Part shown: piece by piece, positions 37,234 to 51,023 of the stretch
Layout: every line of letters begins with the position of its first letter
How positions within the stretch are numbered: position 1 is the first letter of the stretch
Origin: Cinclus cinclus
Lineage: Eukaryota > Chordata > Aves > Passeriformes > Cinclidae
NCBI RefSeq assembly: GCF_963662255.1
Contig: NW_026912196.1
Span: forward strand, 632,501-696,500
Length of the DNA: 64,000 bases
Direction of reading: 5' to 3'
Notes under the pieces: model-generated
The model's database searches: none
What the model saw: the letters and a program-made list of their open reading frames with translations, nothing else
What the model was told of the DNA's origin: nothing
Position numbers and translations under genes: made by a program

Positions 37234-38612
37234 GCCTGTGGCCACGGGCAGAGCTGGTCAACAGCTGCGCCTAACTTTGCCAAGCTGCGAGAGCATTCTC
37301 AGCCGAGTTCTGCTTTGACAGAGCTATTGCTGAACTTTTGCAGTCCCGGAGGCTGCTGAAACCAAGGCTGTGTTCTGCCTCTTCATTCTTGCCTTCCTGT
37401 GCTCCAGCGAGAAGTGAAGCTCTGGCACGGCATTCAGCTTTGCCGCCTCTCTGCACGGAAAGCACTAGACAGAACTAGTGCGCTTCGTGCATGCTCTCTC
37501 CTCGCTTTTATGGTCACTGCTCTGCTTTTTGCTTGGCAGCGTTCCAAGGGTCCACGGCATACCTCTCGCACAGCGAGAGGTGGCCGGCGAGGAATACTTG
37601 CTGGCTTAAGTCGTTCCATGCTCCAGGCATTCATCAGAGCAACACCATGGGGGAAAAGAGGGGGGAACATTGCAGGACAAATTTCTATGCTGGAACAGGA
37701 TTGTCTGCGAGACAGCTCTCCGCAGCGCTAGTATTTGGCCAGGCTGAAATCAGCGCCACGGGAAGCCAATCTGACAAGCGGAGTGCAACGAGCGCGGCGA
37801 TATGGGGCCACTTGGCAGGTGGCCGCAGAAAGACGGCTGCCCCGCGAATGGGGTGCCAGAAGGCAAGTTTCAGCAGGGCGTTGCGGGCGAGCTTAATGTG
37901 TAGCCGCAGTTGTTCTAGGCGAGATTGTAGCCGAGAAGCTTTCCGTCTCCATTCACGAGACAAGAAAAGCAGAACGCAATGGTCTAGAGGGTTGAGAAGA
38001 AAAGTGCTCGTAGCGAGCTCGTTGCGGCAGAAGCGAAAGCCAGGAGCAGCGTGCTCGCTGCGAGAAGTAGACGGCGCTTCGCCTCCTTGGGAAGGAAATG
38101 GCGTCTGGGCACGAACGGCAGCCAGCGAAGCTTCAGAACAGCAGGCTGTTCTGCTCAGCGTACGAGCCTGAAGTGAGTGGCAAGGGCTAAGGGGACAGTC
38201 CCAAGGCATCTAGCTTTCCTGCTAGCAATGCCATTTCTACCCTGCTGTGGAAAACATTGTCCTCTGCCCTTCTGCTCCGAGAGGCAGAGAGCACCTCGGC
38301 AGACGCAGTGCAGAGGGAAAGGACACAGTATCCGAGGGAGCGTGACGCCGCTTAGGCGGGCAAAGCAGAAAGGTGCCGCCCGGCACTGGCTTTGACTCCC
38401 TGAGCTTCCTTGCTAGGACAGCAGCTGCCGAAAGCTGGCAACTAGGCTGCCAGAGTGCAGAATGTCGGCGGTCTGGCACGCCTGCTTGCCGAAAGCCAGG
38501 ATCAGCGAGACAGCGTGCTAGGCTCTGTTTCACAGCACCTTGGAGAACACGCCCTTGAAGAATGCCGTCTCTGTTCCGCAAAAGCTCTGCCACAGTGAAG
38601 GTGGAAGAAGCA
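37234..38612. repeat. Satellite unit 28
   Basis: C248, C334, plus rare C593 shared with units 38 and 45. Confidence 0.97.
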
Positions 38613-39991
38613 GCCTGTGGCCACGGGCAGAGCTGGTCAACAGCTGCGCCTAACTTTCCCAAGCTGCGAGAGCATTCGCAGCCGAGTTCTGCTTTGACAG
38701 AGCTATTGCTGAACTTTTGCAGTCCCGGAGGCTGCTGAAACCAAGGCTGTGTTCTGCCTCTTCATTCTTGCCTTCCTGTGCTCCAGCGAGAAGTGAAGCT
38801 CTGGCACGGCATTCAGCTTTGCCGCCTCTCTGCACGGAAAGCACTAGACAGAACTAGTGTGCTTCGTGCATGCTCTCTCCTCGCTTTTATGGTCACTGCT
38901 CTGCTTTTTGCTTGGCAGCGTTCCAAGGGTCCACGGCATACCTCTCGCACAGCGAGAGGTGGCTGGCGAGGAATACTTGCTGGCTTAAGTCGTTCCATGC
39001 TCCAGGCATTCATCAGAGCAACACCATGGGGGAAAAGAGGGGGGAACATTGCAGGACAAATTTCTATGCTGGAACAGGATTGTCTGCGAGACAGCTCTCC
39101 GCAGCGCTAGTATTTGGCCAGGCTGAAATCAGCGCCACGGGAAGCCAATCTGACAAGCGGAGTGCAACGAGCGCGGCGATATGGGGCCACTTGGCAGGTG
39201 GCCGAAGAAAGACGGCTGCCCCGCGAATGGGGTGCCAGAAGGCAAGTTTCAGCAGGGCGTTGCGGGCGAGCTTAATGTGTAGCCGCAGTTGTTCTAGGCG
39301 AGATTGTAGCCGAGAAGCTTTCCGTCTCCATTCACGAGACAAGAAAAGCAGAACGCAATGGTCTAGAGGGTTGAGAAGAAAAGTGCTCGTAGCGAGCTCG
39401 TTGCGGCAGAAGCGAAAGCCAGGAGCAGCGTGCTCGCTGCGAGAAGTAGACGGCGCTTCGCCTCCTTGGGAAGGAAATGGCGTCTGGGCACGAACGGCAG
39501 CCAGCGAAGCTTCAGAACAGCAGGCTGTTCTGCTCAGCGTACGAGCCTGAAGTGAGTGGCAAGGGCTAAGGGGACAGTCCCAAGGCATCTAGCTTTCCTG
39601 CTAGCAATGCCATTTCTACCCTGCTGTGGAAAACATTGTCCTCTGCCCTTCTGCTCCGAGAGGCAGAGAGCACCTCGGCAGACGCAGTGCAGAGGGAAAG
39701 GACACACTATCCGAGGGAGCGTGACGCCGCTTAGGCGGGCAAAGCAGAAAGGTGCCGCCCGGCACTGGCTTTGACTCCCTGAGCTTCCTTGCTAGGACAG
39801 CAGCTGCCGAAAGCTGGCAACTAGGCTGCCAGAGTGCAGAATGTCGGCGGTCTGGCACGCCTGCTTGCCGAAAGCCAGGATCAGCGAGACAGCGTGCTAG
39901 GCTCTGTTTCACAGCACCTTGGAGAACACGCCCTTGAAGAATGCCGTCTCTGTTCCGCAAAAGCTCTGCCACAGTGAAGGTGGAAGAAGCA
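38613..39991. repeat. Satellite unit 29
   Basis: C46 and G66 without C45 (recombinant block), C334; private T352; rare C1095 shared with units 33 and 42. Confidence 0.97.
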
Positions 39992-41370
39992 GCCTGTGGC
40001 CACGGGCAGAGCTGGTCAACAGCTGCGCCTAACTTTCCCAAGCTGCGAGAGCATTCTCAGCCGAGTTCTGCTTTGACAGAGCTATTGCTGAACTTTTGCA
40101 GTCCCGGAGGCTGCTGAAACCAAGGCTGTGTTCTGCCTCTTCATTCTTGCCTTCCTGTGCTCCAGCGAGAAGTGAAGCTCTGGCACGGCATTCAGCTTTG
40201 CCGCCTCTCTGCACGGAAAGCACTAGACAGAACTAGTGTGCTTCGTGCATGCTCTCTCCTCGCTTTTATGGTCACTGCTCTGCTTTTTGCTTGGCAGCGT
40301 TCCAAGGGTCCACGGCATACCTCTCGCACAGCGAGAGGTGGCCGGCGAGGAATACTTGCTGGCTTAAGTCGTTCCATGCTCCAGGCATTCATCAGAGCAA
40401 CACCATGGGGGAAAAGAGGGGGGAACATTGCAGGACAAATTTCTATGCTGGAACAGGATTGTCTGCGAGACAGCTCTCCGCAGCGCTAGTATTTGGCCAG
40501 GCTGAAATCAGCGCCACGGGAAGCCAATCTGACAAGCGGAGTGCAACGAGCGCGGCGATATGGGGCCACTTGGCAGGTGGCCGAAGAAAGACGGCTGCCC
40601 CGCGAATGGGGTGCCAGAAGGCAAGTTTCAGCAGGGCGTTGCGGGCGAGCTTAATGTGTAGCCGCAGTTGTTCTAGGCGAGATTGTAGGCGAGAAGCTTT
40701 CCGTCTCCATTCACGAGACAAGAAAAGCAGAACGCAATGGTCTAGAGGGTTGAGAAGAAAAGTGCTCGTAGCGAGCTCGTTGCGGCAGAAGCGAAAGCCA
40801 GGAGCAGCGTGCTCGCTGCGAGAAGTAGACGGCGCTTCGCCTCCTTGGGAAGGAAATGGCGTCTGGGCACGAACGGCAGCCAGCGAAGCTTCAGAACAGC
40901 AGGCTGTTCTGCTCAGCGTACGAGCCTGAAGTGAGTGGCAAGGGCTAAGGGGACAGTCCCAAGGCATCTAGCTTTCCTGCTAGCAATGCCATTTCTACCC
41001 TGCTGTGGAAAACATTGTCCTCTGCCCTTCTGCTCCGAGAGGCAGAGAGCACCTCGGCAGACGCAGTGCAGAGGGAAAGGACACAGTATCCGAGGGAGCG
41101 TGACGCCGCTTAGGCGGGCAAAGCAGAAAGGTGCCGCCCGGCACTGGCTTTGACTCCCTGAGCTTCCTTGCTAGGACAGCAGCTGCCGAAAGCTGGCAAC
41201 TAGGCTGCCAGAGTGCAGAATGTCGGCGGTCTGGCACGCCTGCTTGCCGAAAGCCAGGATCAGCGAGACAGCGTGCTAGGCTCTGTTTCACAGCACCTTG
41301 GAGAACACGCCCTTGAAGAATGCCGTCTCTGTTCCGCAAAAGCTCTGCCACAGTGAAGGTGGAAGAAGCA
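39992..41370. repeat. Satellite unit 30
   Basis: C46, C334, G698. Confidence 0.97.
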
Positions 41371-42749
41371 GCCTGTGGCCACGGGCAGAGCTGGTCAACA
41401 GCTGCGCCTAACTTTGCCAAGCTGCGAGAGCATTCTCAGCCGAGTTCTGCTTTGACAGAGCTATTGCTGAACTTTTGCAGTCCCGGAGGCTGCTGAAACC
41501 AAGGCTGTGTTCTGCCTCTTCATTCTTGCCTTCCTGTGCTCCAGCGAGAAGTGAAGCTCTGGCACGGCATTCAGCTTTGCCGCCTCTCTGCACGGAAAGC
41601 ACTAGACAGAACTAGTGCGCTTCGTGCATGCTCTCTCCTCGCTTTTATGGTCACTGCTCTGCTTTTTGCTTGGCAGCGTTCCAAGGGTCCACGGCATACC
41701 TCTCGCACAGCGAGAGGTGGCCGGCGAGGAATACTTGCTGGCTTAAGTCGTTCCATGCTCCAGGCATTCATCAGAGCAACACCATGGGGGAAAAGAGGGG
41801 GGAACATTGCAGGACAAATTTCTATGCTGGAACAGGATTGTCTGCGAGACAGCTCTCCGCAGCGCTAGTATTTGGCCAGGTTGAAATCAGCGCCACGGGA
41901 AGCCAATCTGACAAGCGGAGTGCAACGAGCGCGGCGATATGGGGCCACTTGGCAGGTGGCCGAAGAAAGACGGCTGCCCCGCGAATGGGGTGCCAGAAGG
42001 CAAGTTTCAGCAGGGCGTTCCGGGCGAGCTTAATGTGTAGCCGCAGTTGTTCTAGGCGAGATTGTAGCCGAGAAGCTTTCCGTCTCCATTCACGAGACAA
42101 GAAAAGCAGAACGCAATGGTCTAGAGGGTTGAGAAGAAAAGTGCTCGTAGCGAGCTCGTTGCGGCAGAAGCGAAAGCCAGGAGCAGCGTGCTCGCTGCGA
42201 GAAGTAGACGGCGCTTCGCCTCCTTGGGAAGGAAATGGCGTCTGGGCACGAACGGCAGCCAGCGAAGCTTCAGAACAGCAGGCTGTTCTGCTCAGCGTAC
42301 GAGCCTGAAGTGAGTGGCAAGGGCTAAGGGGACAGTCCCAAGGCATCTAGCTTTCCTGCTAGCAATGCCATTTCTACCCTGCTGTGGAAAACATTGTCCT
42401 CTGCCCTTCTGCTCCGAGAGGCAGAGAGCACCTCGGCAGACGCAGTGCAGAGGGAAAGGACACAGTATCCGAGGGAGCGTGACGCCGCTTAGGCGGGCAA
42501 AGCAGAAAGGTGCCGCCCGGCACTGGCTTTGACTCCCTGAGCTTCCTTGCTAGGACAGCAGCTGCCGAAAGCTGGCAACTAGGCTGCCAGAGTGCAGAAT
42601 GTCGGCGGTCTGGCACGCCTGCTTGCCGAAAGCCAGGATCAGCGAGACAGCGTGCTAGGCTCTGTTTCACAGCACCTTGGAGAACACGCCCTTGAAGAAT
42701 GCCGTCTCTGTTCCGCAAAAGCTCTGCCACAGTGAAGGTGGAAGAAGCA
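41371..42749. repeat. Satellite unit 31
   Basis: C248, C334; rare T511 (also unit 46) and C650 (also units 32, 38, 42). Confidence 0.97.
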
Positions 42750-44128
42750 GCCTGTGGCCACGGGCAGAGCTGGTCAACAGCTGCGCCTAACTTTGCCAAG
42801 CTGCGAGAGCATTCTCAGCCGAGTTCTGCTTTGACAGAGCTATTGCTGAACTTTTGCAGTCCCGGAGGCTGCTGAAACCAAGGCTGTGTTCTGCCTCTTC
42901 ATTCTTGCCTTCCTGTGCTCCAGCGAGAAGTGAAGCTCTGGCACGGCATTCAGCTTTGCCGCCTCTCTGCACGGAAAGCACTAGACAGAACTAGTGTGCT
43001 TCGTGCATGCTCTCTCCTCGCTTTTATGGTCACTGCTCTGCTTTTTGCTTGGCAGCGTTCCAAGGGTCCACGGCATACCTCTTGCACAGCGAGAGGTGGC
43101 CGGCGAGGAATACTTGCTGGCTTAAGTCGTTCCATGCTCCAGGCATTCATCAGAGCAACACCATGGGGGAAAAGAGGGGGGAACATTGCAGGACAAATTT
43201 CTATGCTGGAACAGGATTGTCTGCGAGACAGCTCTCCGCAGCGCTAGTATTTGGCCAGGCTGAAATCAGCGCCACGGGAAGCCAATCTGACAAGCGGAGT
43301 GCAACGAGCGCGGCGATATGGGGCCACTTGGCAGGTGGCCGAAGAAAGACGGCTGCCCCGCGAATGGGGTGCCAGAAGGCAAGTTTCAGCAGGGCGTTCC
43401 GGGCGAGCTTAATGTGTAGCCGCAGTTGTTCTAGGCGAGATTGTAGCCGAGAAGCTTTCCGTCTCCATTCACGAGACAAGAAAAGCAGAACGCAATGGTC
43501 TAGAGGGTTGAGAAGAAAAGTGCTCGTAGCGAGCTCGTTGCGGCAGAAGCGAAAGCCAGGAGCAGCGTGCTCGCTGCGAGAAGTAGACGGCGCTTCGCCT
43601 CCTTGGGAAGGAAATGGCGTCTGGGCACGAACGGCAGCCAGCGAAGCTTCAGAACAGCAGGCTGTTCTGCTCAGCGTACGAGCCTGAAGTGAGTGGCAAG
43701 GGCTAAGGGGACAGTCCCAAGGCATCTAGCTTTCCTGCTAGCAATGCCATTTCTACCCTGCTGTGGAAAACATTGTCCTCTGCCCTTCTGCTCCGAGAGG
43801 CAGAGAGCACCTCGGCAGACGCAGTGCAGAGGGAAAGGACACAGTATCCGAGGGAGCGTGACGCCGCTTAGGCGGGCAAAGCAGAAAGGTGCCGCCCGGC
43901 ACTGGCTTTGACTCCCTGAGCTTCCTTGCTAGGACAGCAGCTGCCGAAAGCTGGCAACTAGGCTGCCAGAGTGCAGAATGTCGGCGGTCTGGCACGCCTG
44001 CTTGCCGAAAGCCAGGATCAGCGAGACAGCGTGCTAGGCTCTGTTTCACAGCACCTTGGAGAACACGCCCTTGAAGAATGCCGTCTCTGTTCCGCAAAAG
44101 CTCTGCCACAGTGAAGGTGGAAGAAGCA
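42750..44128. repeat. Satellite unit 32
   Basis: Consensus at all common sites; C650 shared with the adjacent unit 31. Confidence 0.97.
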
Positions 44129-45507
44129 GCCTGTGGCCACGGGCAGAGCTGGTCAACAGCTGCGCCTAACTTTCCCAAGCTGCGAGAGCATTCTCAGCCG
44201 AGTTCTGCTTTGACAGAGCTATTGCTGAACTTTTGCAGTCCCGGAGGCTGCTGAAACCAAGGCTGTGTTCTGCCTCTTCATTCTTGCCTTCCTGTGCTCC
44301 AGCGAGAAGTGAAGCTCTGGCACGGCATTCAGCTTTGCCGCCTCTCTGCACGGAAAGCACTAGACAGAACTAGTGTGCTTCGTGCATGCTCTCTCCTCGC
44401 TTTTATGGTCACTGCTCTGCTTTTTGCTTGGCAGCGTTCCAAGGGTCCACGGCATACCTCTCGCACAGCGAGAGGTGGCCGGCGAGGAATACTTGCTGGC
44501 TTAAGTCGTTCCATGCTCCAGGCATTCATCAGAGCAACACCATGGGGGAAAAGAGGGGGGAACATTGCAGGACAAATTTCTATGCTGGAACAGGATTGTC
44601 TGCGAGACAGCTCTCCGCAGCGCTAGTATTTGGCCAGGCTGAAATCAGCGCCACGGGAAGCCAATCTGACAAGCGGAGTGCAACGAGCGCGGCGATATGG
44701 GGCCACTTGGCAGGTGGCCGAAGAAAGACGGCTGCCCCGCGAATGGGGTGCCAGAAGGCAAGTTTCAGCAGGGCGTTGCGGGCGAGCTTAATGTGTAGCC
44801 GCAGTTGTTCTAGGCGAGATTGTAGCCGAGAAGCTTTCCGTCTCCATTCACGAGACAAGAAAAGCAGAACGCAATGGTCTAGAGGGTTGAGAAGAAAAGT
44901 GCTCGTAGCGAGCTCGTTGCGGCAGAAGCGAAAGCCAGGAGCAGCGTGCTCGCTGCGAGAAGTAGACGGCGCTTCGCCTCCTTGGGAAGGAAATGGCGTC
45001 TGGGCACGAACGGCAGCCAGCGAAGCTTCAGAACAGCAGGCTGTTCTGCTCAGCGTACGAGCCTGAAGTGAGTGGCAAGGGCTAAGGGGACAGTCCCAAG
45101 GCATCTAGCTTTCCTGCTAGCAATGCCATTTCTACCCTGCTGTGGAAAACATTGTCCTCTGCCCTTCTGCTCCGAGAGGCAGAGAGCACCTCGGCAGACG
45201 CAGTGCAGAGGGAAAGGACACACTATCCGAGGGAGCGTGACGCCGCTTAGGCGGGCAAAGCAGAAAGGTGCCGCCCGGCACTGGCTTTGACTCCCTGAGC
45301 TTCCTTGCTAGGACAGCAGCTGCCGAAAGCTGGCAACTAGGCTGCCAGAGTGCAGAATGTCGGCGGTCTGGCACGCCTGCTTGCCGAAAGCCAGGATCAG
45401 CGAGACAGCGTGCTAGGCTCTGTTTCACAGCACCTTGGAGAACACGCCCTTGAAGAATGCCGTCTCTGTTCCGCAAAAGCTCTGCCACAGTGAAGGTGGA
45501 AGAAGCA
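44129..45507. repeat. Satellite unit 33
   Basis: C46, C334; rare C1095. Confidence 0.97.
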
Positions 45508-46886
45508 GCCTGTGGCCACGGGCAGAGCTGGTCAACAGCTGCGCCTAACTTTGCCAAGCTGCGAGAGCATTCTCAGCCGAGTTCTGCTTTGACAGAGCTA
45601 TTGCTGAACTTTTGCAGTCCCGGAGGCTGCTGAAACCAAGGCTGTGTTCTGCCTCTTCATTCTTGCCTTCCTGTGCTCCAGCGAGAAGTGAAGCTCTGGC
45701 ACGGCATTCAGCTTTGCCGCCTCTCTGCACGGAAAGCACTAGACAGAACTAGTGTGCTTCGTGCATGCTCTCTCCTCGCTTTTATGGTCACTGCTCTGCT
45801 TTTTGCTTGGCAGCGTTCCAAGGGTCCACGGCATACCTCTCGCACAGCGAGAGGTGGCCGGCGAGGAATACTTGCTGGCTTAAGTCGTTCCATGCTCCAG
45901 GCATTCATCAGAGCAACACCATGGGGGAAAAGAGGGGGGAACATTGCAGGACAAATTTCTATGCTGGAACAGGATTGTCTGCGAGACAGCTCTCCGCAGC
46001 GCTAGTATTTGGCCAGGCTGAAATCAGCGCCACGGGAAGCCAATCTGACAAGCGGAGTGCAACGAGCGCGGCGATATGGGGCCACTTGGCAGGTGGCCGA
46101 AGAAAGACGGCTGCCCCGCGAATGGGGTGCCAGAAGGCAAGTTTCAGCAGGGCGTTGCGGGCGAGCTTAATGTGTAGCCGCAGTTGTTCTAGGCGAGATT
46201 GTAGCCGAGAAGCTTTCCGTCTCCATTCACGAGACAAGAAAAGCAGAACGCAATGGTCTAGAGGGTTGAGAAGAAAAGTGCTCGTAGCGAGCTCGTTGCG
46301 GCAGAAGCGAAAGCCAGGAGCAGCGTGCTCGCTGCGAGAAGTAGACGGCGCTTCGCCTCCTTGGGAAGGAAATGGCGTCTGGGCACGAACGGCAGCCAGC
46401 GAAGCTTCAGAACAGCAGGCTGTTCTGCTCAGCGTACGAGCCTGAAGTGAGTGGCAAGGGCTAAGGGGACAGTCCCAAGGCATCTAGCTTTCCTGCTAGC
46501 AATGCCATTTCTACCCTGCTGTGGAAAACATTGTCCTCTGCCCTTCTGCTCCGAGAGGCAGAGAGCACCTCGGCAGACGCAGTGCAGAGGGAAAGGACAC
46601 AGTATCCGAGGGAGCGTGACGCCGCTTAGGCGGGCAAAGCAGAAAGGTGCCGCCCGGCACTGGCTTTGACTCCCTGAGCTTCCTTGCTAGGACAGCAGCT
46701 GCCGAAAGCTGGCAACTAGGCTGCCAGAGTGCAGAATGTCGGCGGTCTGGCACGCCTGCTTGCCGAAAGCCAGGATCAGCGAGACAGCGTGCTAGGCTCT
46801 GTTTCACAGCACCTTGGAGAACACGCCCTTGAAGAATGCCGTCTCTGTTCCGCAAAAGCTCTGCCACAGTGAAGGTGGAAGAAGCA
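45508..46886. repeat. Satellite unit 34
   Basis: C334 only. Confidence 0.97.
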
Positions 46887-48265
46887 GCCTGTGGCCACGG
46901 GCAGAGCTGGTCAACAGCTGCGCCTAACTTTGCCAAGCTGCGAGAGCATTCTCAGCCGAGTTCTGCTTTGACAGAGCTATTGCTGAACTTTTGCAGTCCC
47001 GGAGGCTGCTGAAACCAAGGCTGTGTTCTGCCTCTTCATTCTTGCCTTCCTGTGCTCCAGCGAGAAGTGAAGCTCTGGCACGGCATTCAGCTTTGCCGCC
47101 TCTCTGCACGGAAAGCACTAGACAGAACTAGTGTGCTTCGTGCATGCTCTCTCCTCGCTTTTATGGTCACTGCTCTGCTTTTTGCTTGGCAGCGTTCCAA
47201 GGGTCCACGGCATACCTCTTGCACAGCGAGAGGTGGCCGGCGAGGAATACTTGCTGGCTTAAGTCGTTCCATGCTCAAGGCATTCATCAGAGCAACACCA
47301 TGGGGGAAAAGAGGGGGGAACATTGCAGGACAAATTTCTATGCTGGAACAGGATTGTCTGCGAGACAGCTCTCCGCAGCGCTAGTATTTGGCCAGGCTGA
47401 AATCAGCGCCACGGGAAGCCAATCTGACAAGCGGAGTGCAACGAGCGCGGCGATATGGGGCCACTTGGCAGGTGGCCGAAGAAAGACGGCTGCCCCGCGA
47501 ATGGGGTGCCAGAAGGCAAGTTTCAGCAGGGCGTTGCGGGCGAGCTTAATGTGTAGCCGCAGTTGTTCTAGGCGAGATTGTAGCCGAGAAGCTTTCCGTC
47601 TCCATTCACGAGACAAGAAAAGCAGAACGCAATGGTCTAGAGGGTTGAGAAGAAAAGTGCTCGTAGCGAGCTCGTTGCGGCAGAAGCGAAAGCCAGGAGC
47701 AGCGTGCTCGCTGCGAGAAGTAGACGGCGCTTCGCCTCCTTGGGAAGGAAATGGCGTCTGGGCACGAACGGCAGCCAGCGAAGCTTCAGAACAGCAGGCT
47801 GTTCTGCTCAGCGTACGAGCCTGAAGTGAGTGGCAAGGGCTAAGGGGACAGTCCCAAGGCATCTAGCTTTCCTGCTAGCAATGCCATTTCTACCCTGCTG
47901 TGGAAAACATTGTCCTCTGCCCTTCTGCTCCGAGAGGCAGAGAGCACCTCGGCAGACGCAGTGCAGAGGGAAAGGACACAGTATCCGAGGGAGCGTGACG
48001 CCGCTTAGGCGGGCAAAGCAGAAAGGTGCCGCCCGGCACTGGCTTTGACTCCCTGAGCTTCCTTGCTAGGACAGCAGCTGCCGAAAGCTGGCAACTAGGC
48101 TGCCAGAGTGCAGAATGTCGGCGGTCTGGCACGCCTGCTTGCCGAAAGCCAGGATCAGCGAGACAGCGTGCTAGGCTCTGTTTCACAGCACCTTGGAGAA
48201 CACGCCCTTGAAGAATGCCGTCTCTGTTCCGCAAAAGCTCTGCCACAGTGAAGGTGGAAGAAGCA
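46887..48265. repeat. Satellite unit 35
   Basis: A391 only. Identical to unit 36 at every site tracked. Confidence 0.97.
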
Positions 48266-49644
48266 GCCTGTGGCCACGGGCAGAGCTGGTCAACAGCTGC
48301 GCCTAACTTTGCCAAGCTGCGAGAGCATTCTCAGCCGAGTTCTGCTTTGACAGAGCTATTGCTGAACTTTTGCAGTCCCGGAGGCTGCTGAAACCAAGGC
48401 TGTGTTCTGCCTCTTCATTCTTGCCTTCCTGTGCTCCAGCGAGAAGTGAAGCTCTGGCACGGCATTCAGCTTTGCCGCCTCTCTGCACGGAAAGCACTAG
48501 ACAGAACTAGTGTGCTTCGTGCATGCTCTCTCCTCGCTTTTATGGTCACTGCTCTGCTTTTTGCTTGGCAGCGTTCCAAGGGTCCACGGCATACCTCTTG
48601 CACAGCGAGAGGTGGCCGGCGAGGAATACTTGCTGGCTTAAGTCGTTCCATGCTCAAGGCATTCATCAGAGCAACACCATGGGGGAAAAGAGGGGGGAAC
48701 ATTGCAGGACAAATTTCTATGCTGGAACAGGATTGTCTGCGAGACAGCTCTCCGCAGCGCTAGTATTTGGCCAGGCTGAAATCAGCGCCACGGGAAGCCA
48801 ATCTGACAAGCGGAGTGCAACGAGCGCGGCGATATGGGGCCACTTGGCAGGTGGCCGAAGAAAGACGGCTGCCCCGCGAATGGGGTGCCAGAAGGCAAGT
48901 TTCAGCAGGGCGTTGCGGGCGAGCTTAATGTGTAGCCGCAGTTGTTCTAGGCGAGATTGTAGCCGAGAAGCTTTCCGTCTCCATTCACGAGACAAGAAAA
49001 GCAGAACGCAATGGTCTAGAGGGTTGAGAAGAAAAGTGCTCGTAGCGAGCTCGTTGCGGCAGAAGCGAAAGCCAGGAGCAGCGTGCTCGCTGCGAGAAGT
49101 AGACGGCGCTTCGCCTCCTTGGGAAGGAAATGGCGTCTGGGCACGAACGGCAGCCAGCGAAGCTTCAGAACAGCAGGCTGTTCTGCTCAGCGTACGAGCC
49201 TGAAGTGAGTGGCAAGGGCTAAGGGGACAGTCCCAAGGCATCTAGCTTTCCTGCTAGCAATGCCATTTCTACCCTGCTGTGGAAAACATTGTCCTCTGCC
49301 CTTCTGCTCCGAGAGGCAGAGAGCACCTCGGCAGACGCAGTGCAGAGGGAAAGGACACAGTATCCGAGGGAGCGTGACGCCGCTTAGGCGGGCAAAGCAG
49401 AAAGGTGCCGCCCGGCACTGGCTTTGACTCCCTGAGCTTCCTTGCTAGGACAGCAGCTGCCGAAAGCTGGCAACTAGGCTGCCAGAGTGCAGAATGTCGG
49501 CGGTCTGGCACGCCTGCTTGCCGAAAGCCAGGATCAGCGAGACAGCGTGCTAGGCTCTGTTTCACAGCACCTTGGAGAACACGCCCTTGAAGAATGCCGT
49601 CTCTGTTCCGCAAAAGCTCTGCCACAGTGAAGGTGGAAGAAGCA
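48266..49644. repeat. Satellite unit 36
   Basis: A391 only. With unit 35 the clearest recent whole-unit duplicate. Confidence 0.97.
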
Positions 49645-51023
49645 GCCTGTGGCCACGGGCAGAGCTGGTCAACAGCTGCGCCTAACTTTGCCAAGCTGCG
49701 AGAGCATTCTCAGCCGAGTTCTGCTTTGACAGAGCTATTGCTGAACTTTTGCAGTCCCGGAGGCTGCTGAAACCAAGGCTGTGTTCTGCCTCTTCATTCT
49801 TGCCTTCCTGTGCTCCAGCGAGAAGTGAAGCTCTGGCACGGCATTCAGCTTTGCCGCCTCTCTGCACGGAAAGCACTAGACAGAACTAGTGTGCTTCGTG
49901 CATGCTCTCTCCTCGCTTTTATGGTCACTGCTCTGCTTTTTGCTTGGCAGCGTTCCAAGGGTCCACGGCATACCTCTCGCACAGCGAGAGGTGGCCGGCG
50001 AGGAATACTTGCTGGCTTAAGTCGTTCCATGCTCCAGGCATTCATCAGAGCAACACCATGGGGGAAAAGAGGGGGGAACATTGCAGGACAAATTTCTATG
50101 CTGGAACAGGATTGTCTGCGAGACAGCTCTCCGCAGCGCTAGTATTTGGCCAGGCTGAAATCAGCGCCACGGGAAGCCAATCTGACAAGCGGAGTGCAAC
50201 GAGCGCGGCGATATGGGGCCACTTGGCAGGTGGCCGAAGAAAGACGGCTGCCCCGCGAATGGGGTGCCAGAAGGCAAGTTTCAGCAGGGCGTTGCGGGCG
50301 AGCTTAATGTGTAGCCGCAGTTGTTCTAGGCGAGATTGTAGCCGAGAAGCTTTCCGTCTCCATTCACGAGACAAGAAAAGCAGAACGCAATGGTCTAGAG
50401 GGTTGAGAAGAAAAGTGCTCGTAGCGAGCTCGTTGCGGCAGAAGCAAAAGCCAGGAGCAGCGTGCTCGCTGCGAGAAGTAGACGGCGCTTCGCCTCCTTG
50501 GGAAGGAAATGGCGTCTGGGCACGAACGGCAGCCAGCGAAGCTTCAGAACAGCAGGCTGTTCTGCTCAGCGTACGAGCCTGAAGTGAGTGGCAAGGGCTA
50601 AGGGGACAGTCCCAAGGCATCTAGCTTTCCTGCTAGCAATGCCATTTCTACCCTGCTGTGGAAAACATTGTCCTCTGCCCTTCTGCTCCGAGAGGCAGAG
50701 AGCACCTCGGCAGACGCAGTGCAGAGGGAAAGGACACAGTATCCGAGGGAGCGTGACGCCGCTTAGGCGGGCAAAGCAGAAAGGTGCCGCCCGGCACTGG
50801 CTTTGACTCCCTGAGCTTCCTTGCTAGGACAGCAGCTGCCGAAAGCTGGCAACTAGGCTGCCAGAGTGCAGAATGTCGGCGGTCTGGCACGCCTGCTTGC
50901 CGAAAGCCAGGATCAGCGAGACAGCGTGCTAGGCTCTGTTTCACAGCACCTTGGAGAACACGCCCTTGAAGAATGCCGTCTCTGTTCCGCAAAAGCTCTG
51001 CCACAGTGAAGGTGGAAGAAGCA
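49645..51023. repeat. Satellite unit 37
   Basis: C334, plus private A802 (a CpG transition on the reverse strand). Confidence 0.97.
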
